A DNA stretch of 64,000 nucleotides, taken from NCBI GenBank assembly GCA_947259275.1, contig CAMYMH010000016.1, positions 1 through 64,000 on the forward strand, written 5' to 3'. The notes below the pieces were generated by a model. It ran no database searches. It saw only the letters and a list, made by a program, of their open reading frames with translations, and had not been told where the DNA came from. Both the position numbers and the translations under genes were made by a program. Shown here in pieces: positions 18,060 to 27,657 of this stretch (its first letter is position 1; each line of letters opens with the position of its first letter). Source of the stretch: an uncultured Acidimicrobiaceae bacterium (GTDB lineage: Bacteria; Actinomycetota; Acidimicrobiia; Spongiisociales; SHLN01).

Positions 18060-19504
18060 AACTCAATCGGCACTCGAAAGCGCGCCTGGCGAGTGACGAC
18101 GGCGGCATCCTGGTGCTCTCAGCCTTCCTGTTGATAGTCCTGCTTGCCCTGGCGGCATTGGCAGTCGACATCACCCTGCAATCAGGGGATCGCCAACAGC
18201 TGTGGAACAGCTCAGACGCGGCCGCGCTAGCAGGCGCTGCGTTGTTGCCTGATGGCTTGGCTGCCGAGGCCCAGGCGATGGACACGGCGCTGGCCAACGA
18301 TGACGAGTTGGCCGGCGACGTTAATCCGACGTTCCGGTGCCTCGTCGGAGACCGCAACAACGATGGCCAGCCGGATGCCGACGAGGTGCCATTCGTATGT
18401 GACCCGGGCGCCGACGTTCCGGCCTCGGGTCCTCCGTGGGTGTGCGCCGACGGCATCTGTACCGCCCCGTGCGTGCCCGCCGACGGCGACAAATGCAACA
18501 CCATTGTGCTGGAGACCGAGAAAACTACCGACTATGCCTTCGCCCCCGTCATTGGCTTCGACGAGGGGACGACCGGCATCATCTCGGCCGCCTGCCGCGG
18601 CAGCTGCGGAGCCGCGCTGAGCGGTCCGGTAGATCTCATACTGGTTCTCGATCGATCCGGAAGCATGACGAACGAGTCTGAGGTACCGGTGGGCAGCCCG
18701 AATGACATGGACCAGGTAGAGCGCGCCTCCCTGGCAGTGCTCGATTTCTTCGATCCCGCCTTCCAGCACGTTGGCCTGGCGGTGCTGCCGCCGGCCGACA
18801 AGCTCGACGAGTGCGATCGCGCGAACCCTGTGGAGGACGGTCGGTTCCTCGTGGTGGGGCTGAGCAATGATTACAAGGACACCCTCAACTACGACTTCGA
18901 CGGGGACGGTACGGATGATGTTGACTCGACCAGCGAGTTGGTCAACATCATTCGCTGCAGCACCGATGGCGGCACCACCAACCTGGGCAGTCCGATTCGG
19001 GACACTGCTGCTCAAACCACCGAACTAAACGACGACGCCTTCAGTGAGCTCTTGAACAACGGGCGCCCGGGCGTAAAGAAAGGCATTCTCTTCCTGTCCG
19101 ACGGGGGCGCCAACCAGCCGAGCTCGCACCCTCATCCCTGCGAATACGCCGGGATTCAGGCGACCGCAGCCAAGAACCAGGGAATCGAGATCTACACCAT
19201 CGGGTTCGGGGTGGACGACCCCGGTGCCCCGGGACGAATGGTCAACTGTGACCGAGACGAAGCCGGTCCGTACGGGCAGATCTTGTACCCGCCCGACGGC
19301 GCTCCGGTGACGAGGCTCCTGGCCGATATGGCCTCCCAGCCGTCCGACGACAACTGCACGGTCGCTACGACCGATTTAGAGAACAACGACGACGACAACT
19401 TCTTCTGCATTCCCAAGGATGAAGATCTTGCCGACGTGTTTCTGGCGGTGGCCATACAGTTTGCCCAGGGCTCCCGACTCGTCCAGCTGCCGCCCGGCGG
19501 GTAG
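18056..19504 (+). CDS. TadG-like protein with von Willebrand factor A domain
   Basis: This 482-residue protein starts with the TadG_N pattern (SDDGGILVLSAFLLIVLLALAALAVDIT, membrane segment about 16-36, then WNSSDAAALAGAALLPDG). Residues of about 190-420 form a VWA domain with an intact MIDAS (ILVLDRSGSMTNES), the T of the second loop in GGTTNLGSPI and the D of the third in LFLSDGGANQ. Calcium-like D-x-D-x-D runs (GDRNNDGQPDADE, DFDGDGTDDVD) also appear. VWA TadG proteins sit at the pilus base or tip and bind metal-dependent ligands. It is coupled to the preceding TadE by 4 bases. Confidence 0.85.
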   Translation: MKLNRHSKARLASDDGGILVLSAFLLIVLLALAALAVDITLQSGDRQQLWNSSDAAALAGAALLPDGLAAEAQAMDTALANDDELAGDVNPTFRCLVGDRNNDGQPDADEVPFVCDPGADVPASGPPWVCADGICTAPCVPADGDKCNTIVLETEKTTDYAFAPVIGFDEGTTGIISAACRGSCGAALSGPVDLILVLDRSGSMTNESEVPVGSPNDMDQVERASLAVLDFFDPAFQHVGLAVLPPADKLDECDRANPVEDGRFLVVGLSNDYKDTLNYDFDGDGTDDVDSTSELVNIIRCSTDGGTTNLGSPIRDTAAQTTELNDDAFSELLNNGRPGVKKGILFLSDGGANQPSSHPHPCEYAGIQATAAKNQGIEIYTIGFGVDDPGAPGRMVNCDRDEAGPYGQILYPPDGAPVTRLLADMASQPSDDNCTVATTDLENNDDDNFFCIPKDEDLADVFLAVAIQFAQGSRLVQLPPGG

Positions 19505-19530
19505 AGGGCACCCACCCCTATCATCGAGGG

Positions 19531-22149
19531 GTGCCGAAGCTCGTTCTTCTCGACGGCCATAGCCTCGCCTATCGCGCTTTCTACGCGCTCCCGAGCGATC
19601 TGGCGACCTCACAAGGACAGGTCACGAACGCGGCCTACGGATTCACTTCCATGCTCATCAAGCTGCTGGGCGACGAACATCCAGACGCCCTGGCGGTCGC
19701 ATGGGACGTGCGGGGCGGCACGTTCCGCAACCAGCAGTTCCCCGAATACAAGGCCCAGCGCGAGGCACCGCCCGACATCTTTCGCAGCCAGCTTCCCCTG
19801 ATTGAGCGGGTTGCCACCGTCCTGAACGTTCATCAGTTCGGGGTCGCAGGGTTCGAAGCCGACGATGTGATTGCCACTCTTGCCGAGCGGGCCAAGGACG
19901 CCGGGTGGGAGGTTCTGGTGGTCACCGGCGACCGTGACGCCTTCCAGCTCATCGAACCCGGCATTCAGGTGATGTATACCCGCCGGGGCATCACCGACAC
20001 GGTCATGGCCGATGCCGCCTACCTCAAAGAGCGCTACGACGTGACGCCTGCCCAATACGTCGAATACGCGGCTCTGCGCGGCGACACCTCCGACAATCTT
20101 CCCGGCGTGCCCGGCGTCGGCGAGAAGACCGCCGCCAAGCTGCTGAACGAACACGGCTCGCTCGAGGGCATCTACGAGCACCTGGAAGAGTTCTCGCCCA
20201 AGCTGCGTGAAAACCTGGCCGCGTCCCGGGAACAGGTGTTCTTGAACCGCGATCTCATGGCGCTGGTGCGAACGGTGGAGGTGGAAGCCGAGGTCGAATC
20301 ATTGGCGCTGACCGGGTGGGACCCTGCCGAGGTGAGAACGGTGTTCGACGAGCTCGAGTTTCATTCCCTGTGGGCCCGGCTCGCCGAGCTGGGCGGGGGA
20401 GCGGCCGCCCCCCGGGAGGCGCTGGAGGTGGAAGTTCGGACCGAAGCCGACCCGAAGCGGATTGCCGAGCTGTCGGGGCCGCTGGCGGTTGACCCGGTCT
20501 GGGACGGACCGGACCTGGCCGGCCTGGCAGTAGCGACTTCCGAGCAAAACGCCCTTTTCGTGCCGGCCGAGGCGCTCGCCCACCTGCGGCCGCGGCTCGA
20601 AGATCCGGCCACTCCCAAGCATCTCCACGACGCTAAACCGACCCTGCACGCGCTCATCGACCATGACGTCGACCTGCGGGGAGTGACCTTCGATACGGCG
20701 CTGGCCGCCTACGTCGTCAACCCGTCGCTGCGCGATTACGGTCTCGTCGAACTGGCGGGGCGGGTGCTGTCTCTCGAGTTGGAGCCGGTCGACGACCAGG
20801 GTGAGCCCGTCACCCAGGGCAAGCTCGACTTCGGTGACGGACCAGATCTGGATGCCGCCGGGCGCCGGGCACTGGCGATTGCCCGGCTCGTCCCGCCGCT
20901 CACCCAACAGGTCGAGGCCCGGGGGGCAACCCTGCTGCTGGCCGAAATCGAACTGCCTCTCGTGCGAGTTCTCGCCCGGATGGAGCAAGTCGGAATCCAA
21001 ATCGACGTCGCCTACCTGGAGGAGCTGGGTGCGAGCCTTCGCGACCGGCTGGGGGCGCTCGAAGGAAAGATCCACGACGCGGCCGGTGAGCCCTTCAACG
21101 TCAACTCGACCCTGCAATTGCGAGAGGTTCTCTTCGACCGTCTCGAGCTCCCGGTTCTCAAGAAGACCCCGAAAGGTCAGCCCTCGACCGACGCAGCCGT
21201 GTTGGAGAAGCTCGCTGAAGACCATCCGATCGTCGAGCTGCTCCTCGAGTATCGCCGGCTCGAGAAACTGCGCTCCACCTATGTCGATGGCTTCCTGCCG
21301 CTGGTGGCAGACGACGGCCGGATTCACGCCACCTTCAATCAGCTGGCTGCATCCACCGGGCGGCTGTCTTCGGAGCGTCCTAACCTCCAGAACATCCCGA
21401 TTCGCTCCGAAGAGGGCCGCACTATCCGGCGGGCGTTCGTTGCCCGCGACGGATGGCAGTTCCTGGTGGCCGACTACTCCCAGATCGAACTTCGGATCCT
21501 GGCCCATGTGACCAACGATCCCGGTCTGCTAGAGGCGTTCCGCCAGAATGTCGACATCCACGCCGCAACGGCGGCCCGGGTGGCGGGCATCGACCTGGCC
21601 GAAGTAACCCCGGACATGCGCCGGCGGGCAAAGATGATCAACTTCGGGCTGCTTTACGGAATGGAGGCCTATGGGCTCGCCCAGCGCCTCGAAATCGACC
21701 GCGAGGAGGCCCAGACGCAGATCGACGCCTACTTCGGACAGTTCCCCGACGTTCAGGCCTTCATGGAAGGCATCGTGAAACAGGCACACGACGACGGATA
21801 CACCACCACCATCTTCGGGCGACGCCGCTATCTGCCCGAGCTGGCGGCCGGCAACTTCCGAACCCGCCAGATGGGGGAGCGGATGGCCTTGAATGCACCG
21901 ATTCAGGGGTCGGCGGCCGACATCATCAAGAAGGCCATGATCGCGATCGATGGCGCCCTGGATGAGGGCGGCCTCGAGTCCGCCCTCATATTGCAGGTAC
22001 ACGACGAGCTGGTCCTCGAATGCCCACAGGAGGAGCTGGAGGCGGCAACTGCGATCACCGTTGATCTCATGGAGGGAGTCACCGACTTGGGGGTGCCGCT
22101 CACCGTGGACATTGGAACCGGTTCCAACCTTGGAGAAGTAAAGGCGTAA
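19531..22149 (+). CDS. polA: DNA polymerase I
   Basis: This 872-residue enzyme is used for Okazaki-fragment processing and excision repair. The 5' nuclease (about 1-290) contains EADDVIATLA, GDRDAFQLI and the helix-hairpin-helix GVPGVGEKTAAKLL. The middle 3'-5' exonuclease-like domain lacks the D-x-E motif (LAVDPVWDGP in its place), so proofreading is probably lost, as in Taq and many actinobacterial PolA. Polymerase motifs are intact: A VADYSQIELRILAH, B RRRAKMINFGLLYG, C LQVHDELVLE. The start is a GTG. It is followed by rpsA, the conserved actinobacterial order. Confidence 0.97.
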   Translation: MPKLVLLDGHSLAYRAFYALPSDLATSQGQVTNAAYGFTSMLIKLLGDEHPDALAVAWDVRGGTFRNQQFPEYKAQREAPPDIFRSQLPLIERVATVLNVHQFGVAGFEADDVIATLAERAKDAGWEVLVVTGDRDAFQLIEPGIQVMYTRRGITDTVMADAAYLKERYDVTPAQYVEYAALRGDTSDNLPGVPGVGEKTAAKLLNEHGSLEGIYEHLEEFSPKLRENLAASREQVFLNRDLMALVRTVEVEAEVESLALTGWDPAEVRTVFDELEFHSLWARLAELGGGAAAPREALEVEVRTEADPKRIAELSGPLAVDPVWDGPDLAGLAVATSEQNALFVPAEALAHLRPRLEDPATPKHLHDAKPTLHALIDHDVDLRGVTFDTALAAYVVNPSLRDYGLVELAGRVLSLELEPVDDQGEPVTQGKLDFGDGPDLDAAGRRALAIARLVPPLTQQVEARGATLLLAEIELPLVRVLARMEQVGIQIDVAYLEELGASLRDRLGALEGKIHDAAGEPFNVNSTLQLREVLFDRLELPVLKKTPKGQPSTDAAVLEKLAEDHPIVELLLEYRRLEKLRSTYVDGFLPLVADDGRIHATFNQLAASTGRLSSERPNLQNIPIRSEEGRTIRRAFVARDGWQFLVADYSQIELRILAHVTNDPGLLEAFRQNVDIHAATAARVAGIDLAEVTPDMRRRAKMINFGLLYGMEAYGLAQRLEIDREEAQTQIDAYFGQFPDVQAFMEGIVKQAHDDGYTTTIFGRRRYLPELAAGNFRTRQMGERMALNAPIQGSAADIIKKAMIAIDGALDEGGLESALILQVHDELVLECPQEELEAATAITVDLMEGVTDLGVPLTVDIGTGSNLGEVKA

Positions 22150-22239
22150 CCGGCGTCACCAGTCGCTTCTTCGGCCATTGTGGTACCCTGTGGGCCGCTC
22201 CACACTCGTGGAGTTCGATTCCGTGTACCAGGAGAACCC

Positions 22240-23829
22240 TTGTCTGATGAGAAAACCGAGGTAGCTACGGTCAAAGAGACCGAGGCGGCTGAGGCCACCG
22301 GCACAGAGCCGGCAGCCCCCGAGCCCGCCGAAGCTGCCCCCGAGACCGCCGAAGCTGCCCCCGAGCCCGCCGAAGCTGCCCCCGAGCCCACCGAAGCTGC
22401 CCCCGAGCCCACCGAGGCTGCCCCCGAGCCCACCGAGGCTGCCCCCGAGCCCACCGAGGCCGAGCCCGCTATCCAGGCGGAGGCGCCCACTGCCGAGCCG
22501 GAAGCACAGCCGGCCGGGGCGATTTCGGCTGAGGCGGCCTCTGCACCAAAGACGAGCGACGAGATCGTGGTCGTCAAGATGAACCTCAACCTCGAGGACC
22601 TGCCCGACGACCTGTCGGCTGAAGACTTCGAGAGCGCGCTCGAACGCACGGTGATGCACTTCAAGGAAGGTTCACTGGTTGAGGGCACGGTGGTGCGGGT
22701 CGATCCTGATGAGGTGCTCATCGACATCGGCTTCAAATCCGAAGGCCATATTCCCGCCAAGGAGCTGTCGATTCGCAACCAGGTGAATCCCGGCGAGGAA
22801 GTCTCGGTCGGAGACACCATCGAAGCGATGGTGCTCGAGATGGAGGACGCAGAGGGTCGGATGATCCTCTCCAAGAAGCGGGCCCAATATGAGCGTGCCT
22901 GGGGCCGCATCGAGAAGATCATGGCGGCGGGCCAGACGGTCAAGGGTCCGGTCATCGAGGTGGTCAAGGGCGGTCTCATCGTGGACATCGGTCTGCGCGG
23001 CTTCTTGCCGGCGTCCTTGGTCGAGCTTCGCCGGGTCCGCGACCTCCAGCCATACGTCGGGGAGGACATCGAGGCGAAAGTGATCGAGCTCGACAAGAAC
23101 CGCAACAACGTGGTGCTGTCCCGCCGGGCGTACCTGGAGGAAGAGCAGGCCGAGCAGCGGACCGCCTTCCTCGAAGACCTGGCAGAGGATCAGATCAGGG
23201 AGGGCGTCGTCTCGTCGGTGGTGAACTTCGGCGCCTTCGTGGATCTGGGCGGCATGGACGGGCTGGTGCACGTTTCCGAGCTCAGCTGGCAGCATGTCAG
23301 CCACCCGAGCGAGGTGGTCGCCGTCGGTGACGAAGTCACCGTGAAGGTGCTGGAGGTGGATCGGGACCGCGAGCGAATCTCGCTCTCGATCCGCCAGACC
23401 CGCGAGGATCCCTGGGAGTCGTTCTCGGCCGCCAACGAAGTTGGTGACGTGGTCGAGGGCAAGGTGACCAAGACGGTGCCGTTCGGCGCCTTCGTCTCGG
23501 TTACCGACGGCGTCGAAGGTCTGGTTCATGTCTCGGAGATCGCCATGCATCACGTCGAGAGCCCCGAGCTCGAATTGACGGTCGGCCAGGCGGTCAACGT
23601 GCGTATTACCGAGATCGACGACGATCGCCGCCGGATCAGCCTCTCGATCAAGCAGGGCCTGCCCGAGTGGTCGGAACGGGCCGCTCCCCAGAGACCGCAA
23701 CGCAAGGACCGGCACGAGCCGGAGTTCGAGCGTGAAGAGATCGCTTCCGAAGGTGCTCACTTCAAGGCCGACGAGTCGCTCGAGGCCATCCTCAAGGAGC
23801 TCAAAGAGCGGGGCATCGGCGGAAGCTAG
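22240..23829 (+). CDS. rpsA: ribosomal protein S1 with repeat-rich N-terminal extension
   Basis: This 529-residue protein binds mRNA on the 30S subunit. Four S1 OB-folds are visible at about 142-212, 230-298, 315-385 and 400-472; the third and fourth carry the strong F-G-A-F-V-(D/S)-x and G-L-V-H-V-S-E signatures. Residues 1-105 are an acidic Pro/Ala-rich extension with seven APEPxEA heptads. I chose the TTG at 22240 because AGGAG lies 7 bases upstream; longer frames have no ribosome site. A small hairpin CTCCAC-actc-GTGGAG (22199-22214) lies in the presumed leader. The C-terminal tail is charged. Confidence 0.95.
   Translation: MSDEKTEVATVKETEAAEATGTEPAAPEPAEAAPETAEAAPEPAEAAPEPTEAAPEPTEAAPEPTEAAPEPTEAEPAIQAEAPTAEPEAQPAGAISAEAASAPKTSDEIVVVKMNLNLEDLPDDLSAEDFESALERTVMHFKEGSLVEGTVVRVDPDEVLIDIGFKSEGHIPAKELSIRNQVNPGEEVSVGDTIEAMVLEMEDAEGRMILSKKRAQYERAWGRIEKIMAAGQTVKGPVIEVVKGGLIVDIGLRGFLPASLVELRRVRDLQPYVGEDIEAKVIELDKNRNNVVLSRRAYLEEEQAEQRTAFLEDLAEDQIREGVVSSVVNFGAFVDLGGMDGLVHVSELSWQHVSHPSEVVAVGDEVTVKVLEVDRDRERISLSIRQTREDPWESFSAANEVGDVVEGKVTKTVPFGAFVSVTDGVEGLVHVSEIAMHHVESPELELTVGQAVNVRITEIDDDRRRISLSIKQGLPEWSERAAPQRPQRKDRHEPEFEREEIASEGAHFKADESLEAILKELKERGIGGS
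22315..22461 (+). repeat. 21-bp tandem repeat inside rpsA
   Basis: Seven consecutive units of 21 bases, GCCCCCGAGCCC(G/A)CCGA(A/G)GC(T/C), lie in frame and encode APEP(A/T)EA heptads (residues 26-74). Unit 2 has ACC in place of CCC or CCA, giving APETAEA. The first three units have the Ala variant and the last four the Thr variant, which suggests stepwise unit duplication. Confidence 0.95.
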
Positions 23830-24173
23830 AGGTCATCTGACCGGGTGCCCACCGTGCTGAGAGGTCAGGATTATCGTCGGTCGTCGATCGGGCGCCGGGT
23901 AACGGACAACAGGCAACGACTCTGCTTTCACGGCCGGCAGTCCTACCAGACGACCAGACATCAGGAGTGAGAACGCGAAAATCCTCGACAAGCTATTGTT
24001 GGCCGACAAGAATGATGGTGGCGCGTTTGCGCCGAGCCTTGAAGCAACGGTTGGCGAGGCTTCCGAATGAATACTCCGAGGGAAAAGCACTTCTCAAGCG
24101 CTGGGCCACGTTATCCGATAGATAGCGGGTACAGCGGTCGAATGTCGACCTCGGCTTCTGCAAGGAGTGACGT
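23830..24173. other. 344-base intergenic region between rpsA and cpaB
   Basis: No convincing gene is seen on either strand. It separates the core polA-rpsA block from the Tad locus. It contains the promoter-like element at 23985-24013 and a ribosome site AAGGAG just before the cpaB ATG. I see no T-tract terminator for rpsA and no recognised riboswitch; short inverted pairs such as GGTCA-tc-TGACC near 23833 are too weak to call. Confidence 0.6.
23985..24013 (+). promoter_or_regulatory. possible promoter of the cpaB-tadC pilus operon
   Basis: TCGACA (23985-23990) and AAGAAT (24008-24013) are 17 bases apart and match sigma70 consensus at 5 of 6 and 4 of 6 positions. It would give a leader of about 150 bases before cpaB. 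Confidence 0.4.
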
Positions 24174-25070
24174 ATGTTAAAGCGCACAGTGGTCCTCGTG
24201 GTGGCCCTCGTGCTGGCCGGGATCGCGGCGTTCTCGATCTGGCAGTACCTACAAGGAGTGGATGAGGATGCCCGCGAGGGCCTCGAGCTCGTGACCGTCC
24301 TCCGGGCCACCGAAGATATCCCGGCCCGGACCCCGGGCAACACCGTCATCGACGAGCAGCTGTTCGTGGTGAGCGAGGAGTCATTCGACTTCCTTCCCGG
24401 TCCCAGCCCCGACCGGACGGTGGCGTTCACCACTCGCGAGGAACTCACTGCCCGCCTGCGTGACCGCTTTGCCGTCGGGCCCATCAGCCGCAATCAGCTG
24501 CTGACCTCTGATCAGTGGGAAGACGCCCTCGAGGCTCCGGTCATCGAGTCCCTCGCCGAAATCATCAGCCCCGGCAAGCAGGCCGTCACCGTGCAACTCG
24601 ACGCCACCCGCGCAGTCGGCGGCTTCGTCCGGCCGAATGACAAGGTCAACATGATCGTCACCATTCAGGCTCCGCAATTGAGTTTGGAGGGACTCGGTGA
24701 GGAAGAGATCACCGACGAGAGTCTGCGCGATCTGCTCGATCAGATTGAGCTCGCCCAGGAAGAGGAGTTCACTCGCTTCCTCCTGCAGGGCATCCCGGTC
24801 CTCGCCGTCGGCGAACAAAAGCGGACCGGCGACCCCGCCTTCGACAATTCGGTCGGCCGGGTCCAGTCGGTTGTCAACGAGGACGGGACCGTCACCGAAG
24901 CCGGTGAGGGCACCCAGTTTGGGTTGCTCACGCTGGAGGTCACCGCCCAGGAAGCGGAGCGTCTTGTCTTCGCCTTTGAAAAGGGAAGCGTCTGGCTCAC
25001 GCTGGTGCCGGGAGACTTCATCCCGGTGGCCACCGAAGGCATCAACCGGGAGACCCTCTTTGAGCAGTGA
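24174..25070 (+). CDS. cpaB: Flp pilus assembly protein CpaB/RcpC
   Basis: This 298-residue protein has an N-terminal membrane anchor (TVVLVVALVLAGIAAFSIWQYL), an SAF-like domain (VTVLRATEDIPARTPGN...) and the RcpC/CpaB middle domain (SPGKQAVTVQLDATRAVGGFVRPNDKVNMIVT, then LLTLEVTAQEAERLVFAFEKGSVWLTL). In Gram-negative species it acts with the CpaC secretin; here, with no secretin, it is probably a cell-wall-facing pilus scaffold. ATG start with AAGGAG upstream. First gene of the Tad operon; its end overlaps the TTG start of cpaE. Confidence 0.9.
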   Translation: MLKRTVVLVVALVLAGIAAFSIWQYLQGVDEDAREGLELVTVLRATEDIPARTPGNTVIDEQLFVVSEESFDFLPGPSPDRTVAFTTREELTARLRDRFAVGPISRNQLLTSDQWEDALEAPVIESLAEIISPGKQAVTVQLDATRAVGGFVRPNDKVNMIVTIQAPQLSLEGLGEEEITDESLRDLLDQIELAQEEEFTRFLLQGIPVLAVGEQKRTGDPAFDNSVGRVQSVVNEDGTVTEAGEGTQFGLLTLEVTAQEAERLVFAFEKGSVWLTLVPGDFIPVATEGINRETLFEQ

Positions 25071-26256
25071 GTCCGACTTCGATGCTGAGGGAATCGTCTT
25101 CGTCGATTCCGACGAAGAGATTCTTCGCCAGACCAAGGTGGTCTTCGAGGGACGGGTTCAGCTCCTCGAGTCGGTTGCCGACGCCGAGTCGAGCGTCATC
25201 GGCGGTGACGCCGACGTGGTCTTCATCGGGCCATCCCTGGCCACTGAGGAAGGCATAGCAGAGGCTGCCGCCCTCTCCGAGCTCGACCCCGATCTCCTGG
25301 TGGTGCTGGTGGCCCCGGCCGATGTTTCCGGTGAGGTGCTGCGGGCAGCCGTTCGCTCCGGCCTCCACGACGTCGTCGAAGCACCGCTGACGATCACGGC
25401 GGTCACCGAGGCGCTCAAGACGGCTGAACGCACCCATCGCCGGCGGGTCGAACCTACGCCTGAGCCCACCAAGCCGCTGGCCGAGGGCCGCATCATCACC
25501 GTGATGGCGGCCAAGGGTGGAAGCGGCAAGACGGTTTTCGCCTCGAACGTTGCGACGCTATTGGCCCGCTGGGGGGATCCCGAGCGGGTGGTCATCGCCG
25601 ACGCAGACCTCCAGTTCGGCGACGTCGCCCTGGTGCTGCAGGTAGATCCCAAGCACACGGTGGTGAACGCCGCCAAGGAGGGGGAGCGGCTCGATGGCCA
25701 GTTTCTCGAGACCGTGCTGGCCACCCATTCATCGGGGATGCGGGTGCTGGCGGCTCCGCTCGAGCCGGCGTTTGCCGACGAAGTCCCCACCGTCACCTAC
25801 ACGAAGATTCTCGGGATGCTGCGCGAGATGTTCGACTATGTCATCGTCGATACCGCCCCCACCCTCGACGAGCGGCTGCTGGCCATTCTCGACAAGTCAG
25901 ATGTGGTGCTGTTTGTGGTCGATATGGATCTGCCGAGCGTCAAGAACGCCAAGCTGGCGCTCGAAACGCTGCGGATCCTCAACTATCCGGCCAACAAGAT
26001 CAAGCTCGTGCTGAATCGTTCTAACTCGAAGGCCCGGTTGGACGTCGACGAGATCGAGCGCTCGCTGCGGCTTCCCATCTCCGCCTCGGTGCCGTCGGAC
26101 GGGCTGCTGCCCGCCTCGGTGAACGAAGGCATCCCGATCGTTGAGTCGCATCCGAAGTCGAAGCCGGCCAGAGCGTTCGAGGATGTCACCCGCATCGTGA
26201 TGGAGGCTCGACCGGTTGCTCAAGATGGACAGAAGAAACGCCGATTCGGGCGTTAA
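25060..26256 (+). CDS. cpaE: CpaE-like ATPase with pseudo-receiver domain
   Basis: This 398-residue protein (from the TTG at 25060, with GGGAGA just upstream) joins an N-terminal receiver-like domain (about 10-120) to a MinD/ParA-type ATPase. The receiver keeps the acidic pair in FVDSDEE, but the acceptor position in DADVVFIGPS is glycine, so it is unlikely to be phosphorylated. The deviant Walker A is AAKGGSGKTVFASNV (150-164), followed by IADADLQFGDVALVLQV and YVIVDTAPTLDE. CpaE localises the pilus machine at a cell site in Caulobacter. Overlaps cpaB by 11 bases and is followed 21 bases later by cpaF. Confidence 0.9.
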   Translation: MSSESDFDAEGIVFVDSDEEILRQTKVVFEGRVQLLESVADAESSVIGGDADVVFIGPSLATEEGIAEAAALSELDPDLLVVLVAPADVSGEVLRAAVRSGLHDVVEAPLTITAVTEALKTAERTHRRRVEPTPEPTKPLAEGRIITVMAAKGGSGKTVFASNVATLLARWGDPERVVIADADLQFGDVALVLQVDPKHTVVNAAKEGERLDGQFLETVLATHSSGMRVLAAPLEPAFADEVPTVTYTKILGMLREMFDYVIVDTAPTLDERLLAILDKSDVVLFVVDMDLPSVKNAKLALETLRILNYPANKIKLVLNRSNSKARLDVDEIERSLRLPISASVPSDGLLPASVNEGIPIVESHPKSKPARAFEDVTRIVMEARPVAQDGQKKRRFGR

Positions 26257-26277
26257 GCACAACAAGGACGGTACAAG

Positions 26278-27653
<1,376 letters not shown>

Positions 27654-27657
<4 letters not shown>

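Noticed and set aside
19531-22149. Loss of the exonuclease motif in PolA as a novelty
   Set aside because: The D-x-E motif is absent, but this is common in actinobacterial and Thermus PolA, so it is recorded in the annotation only.
22180-22239. 20-codon upstream extension of rpsA
   Set aside because: It has no ribosome site, and the TTG at 22240 has a good one. The extension contains the leader hairpin.
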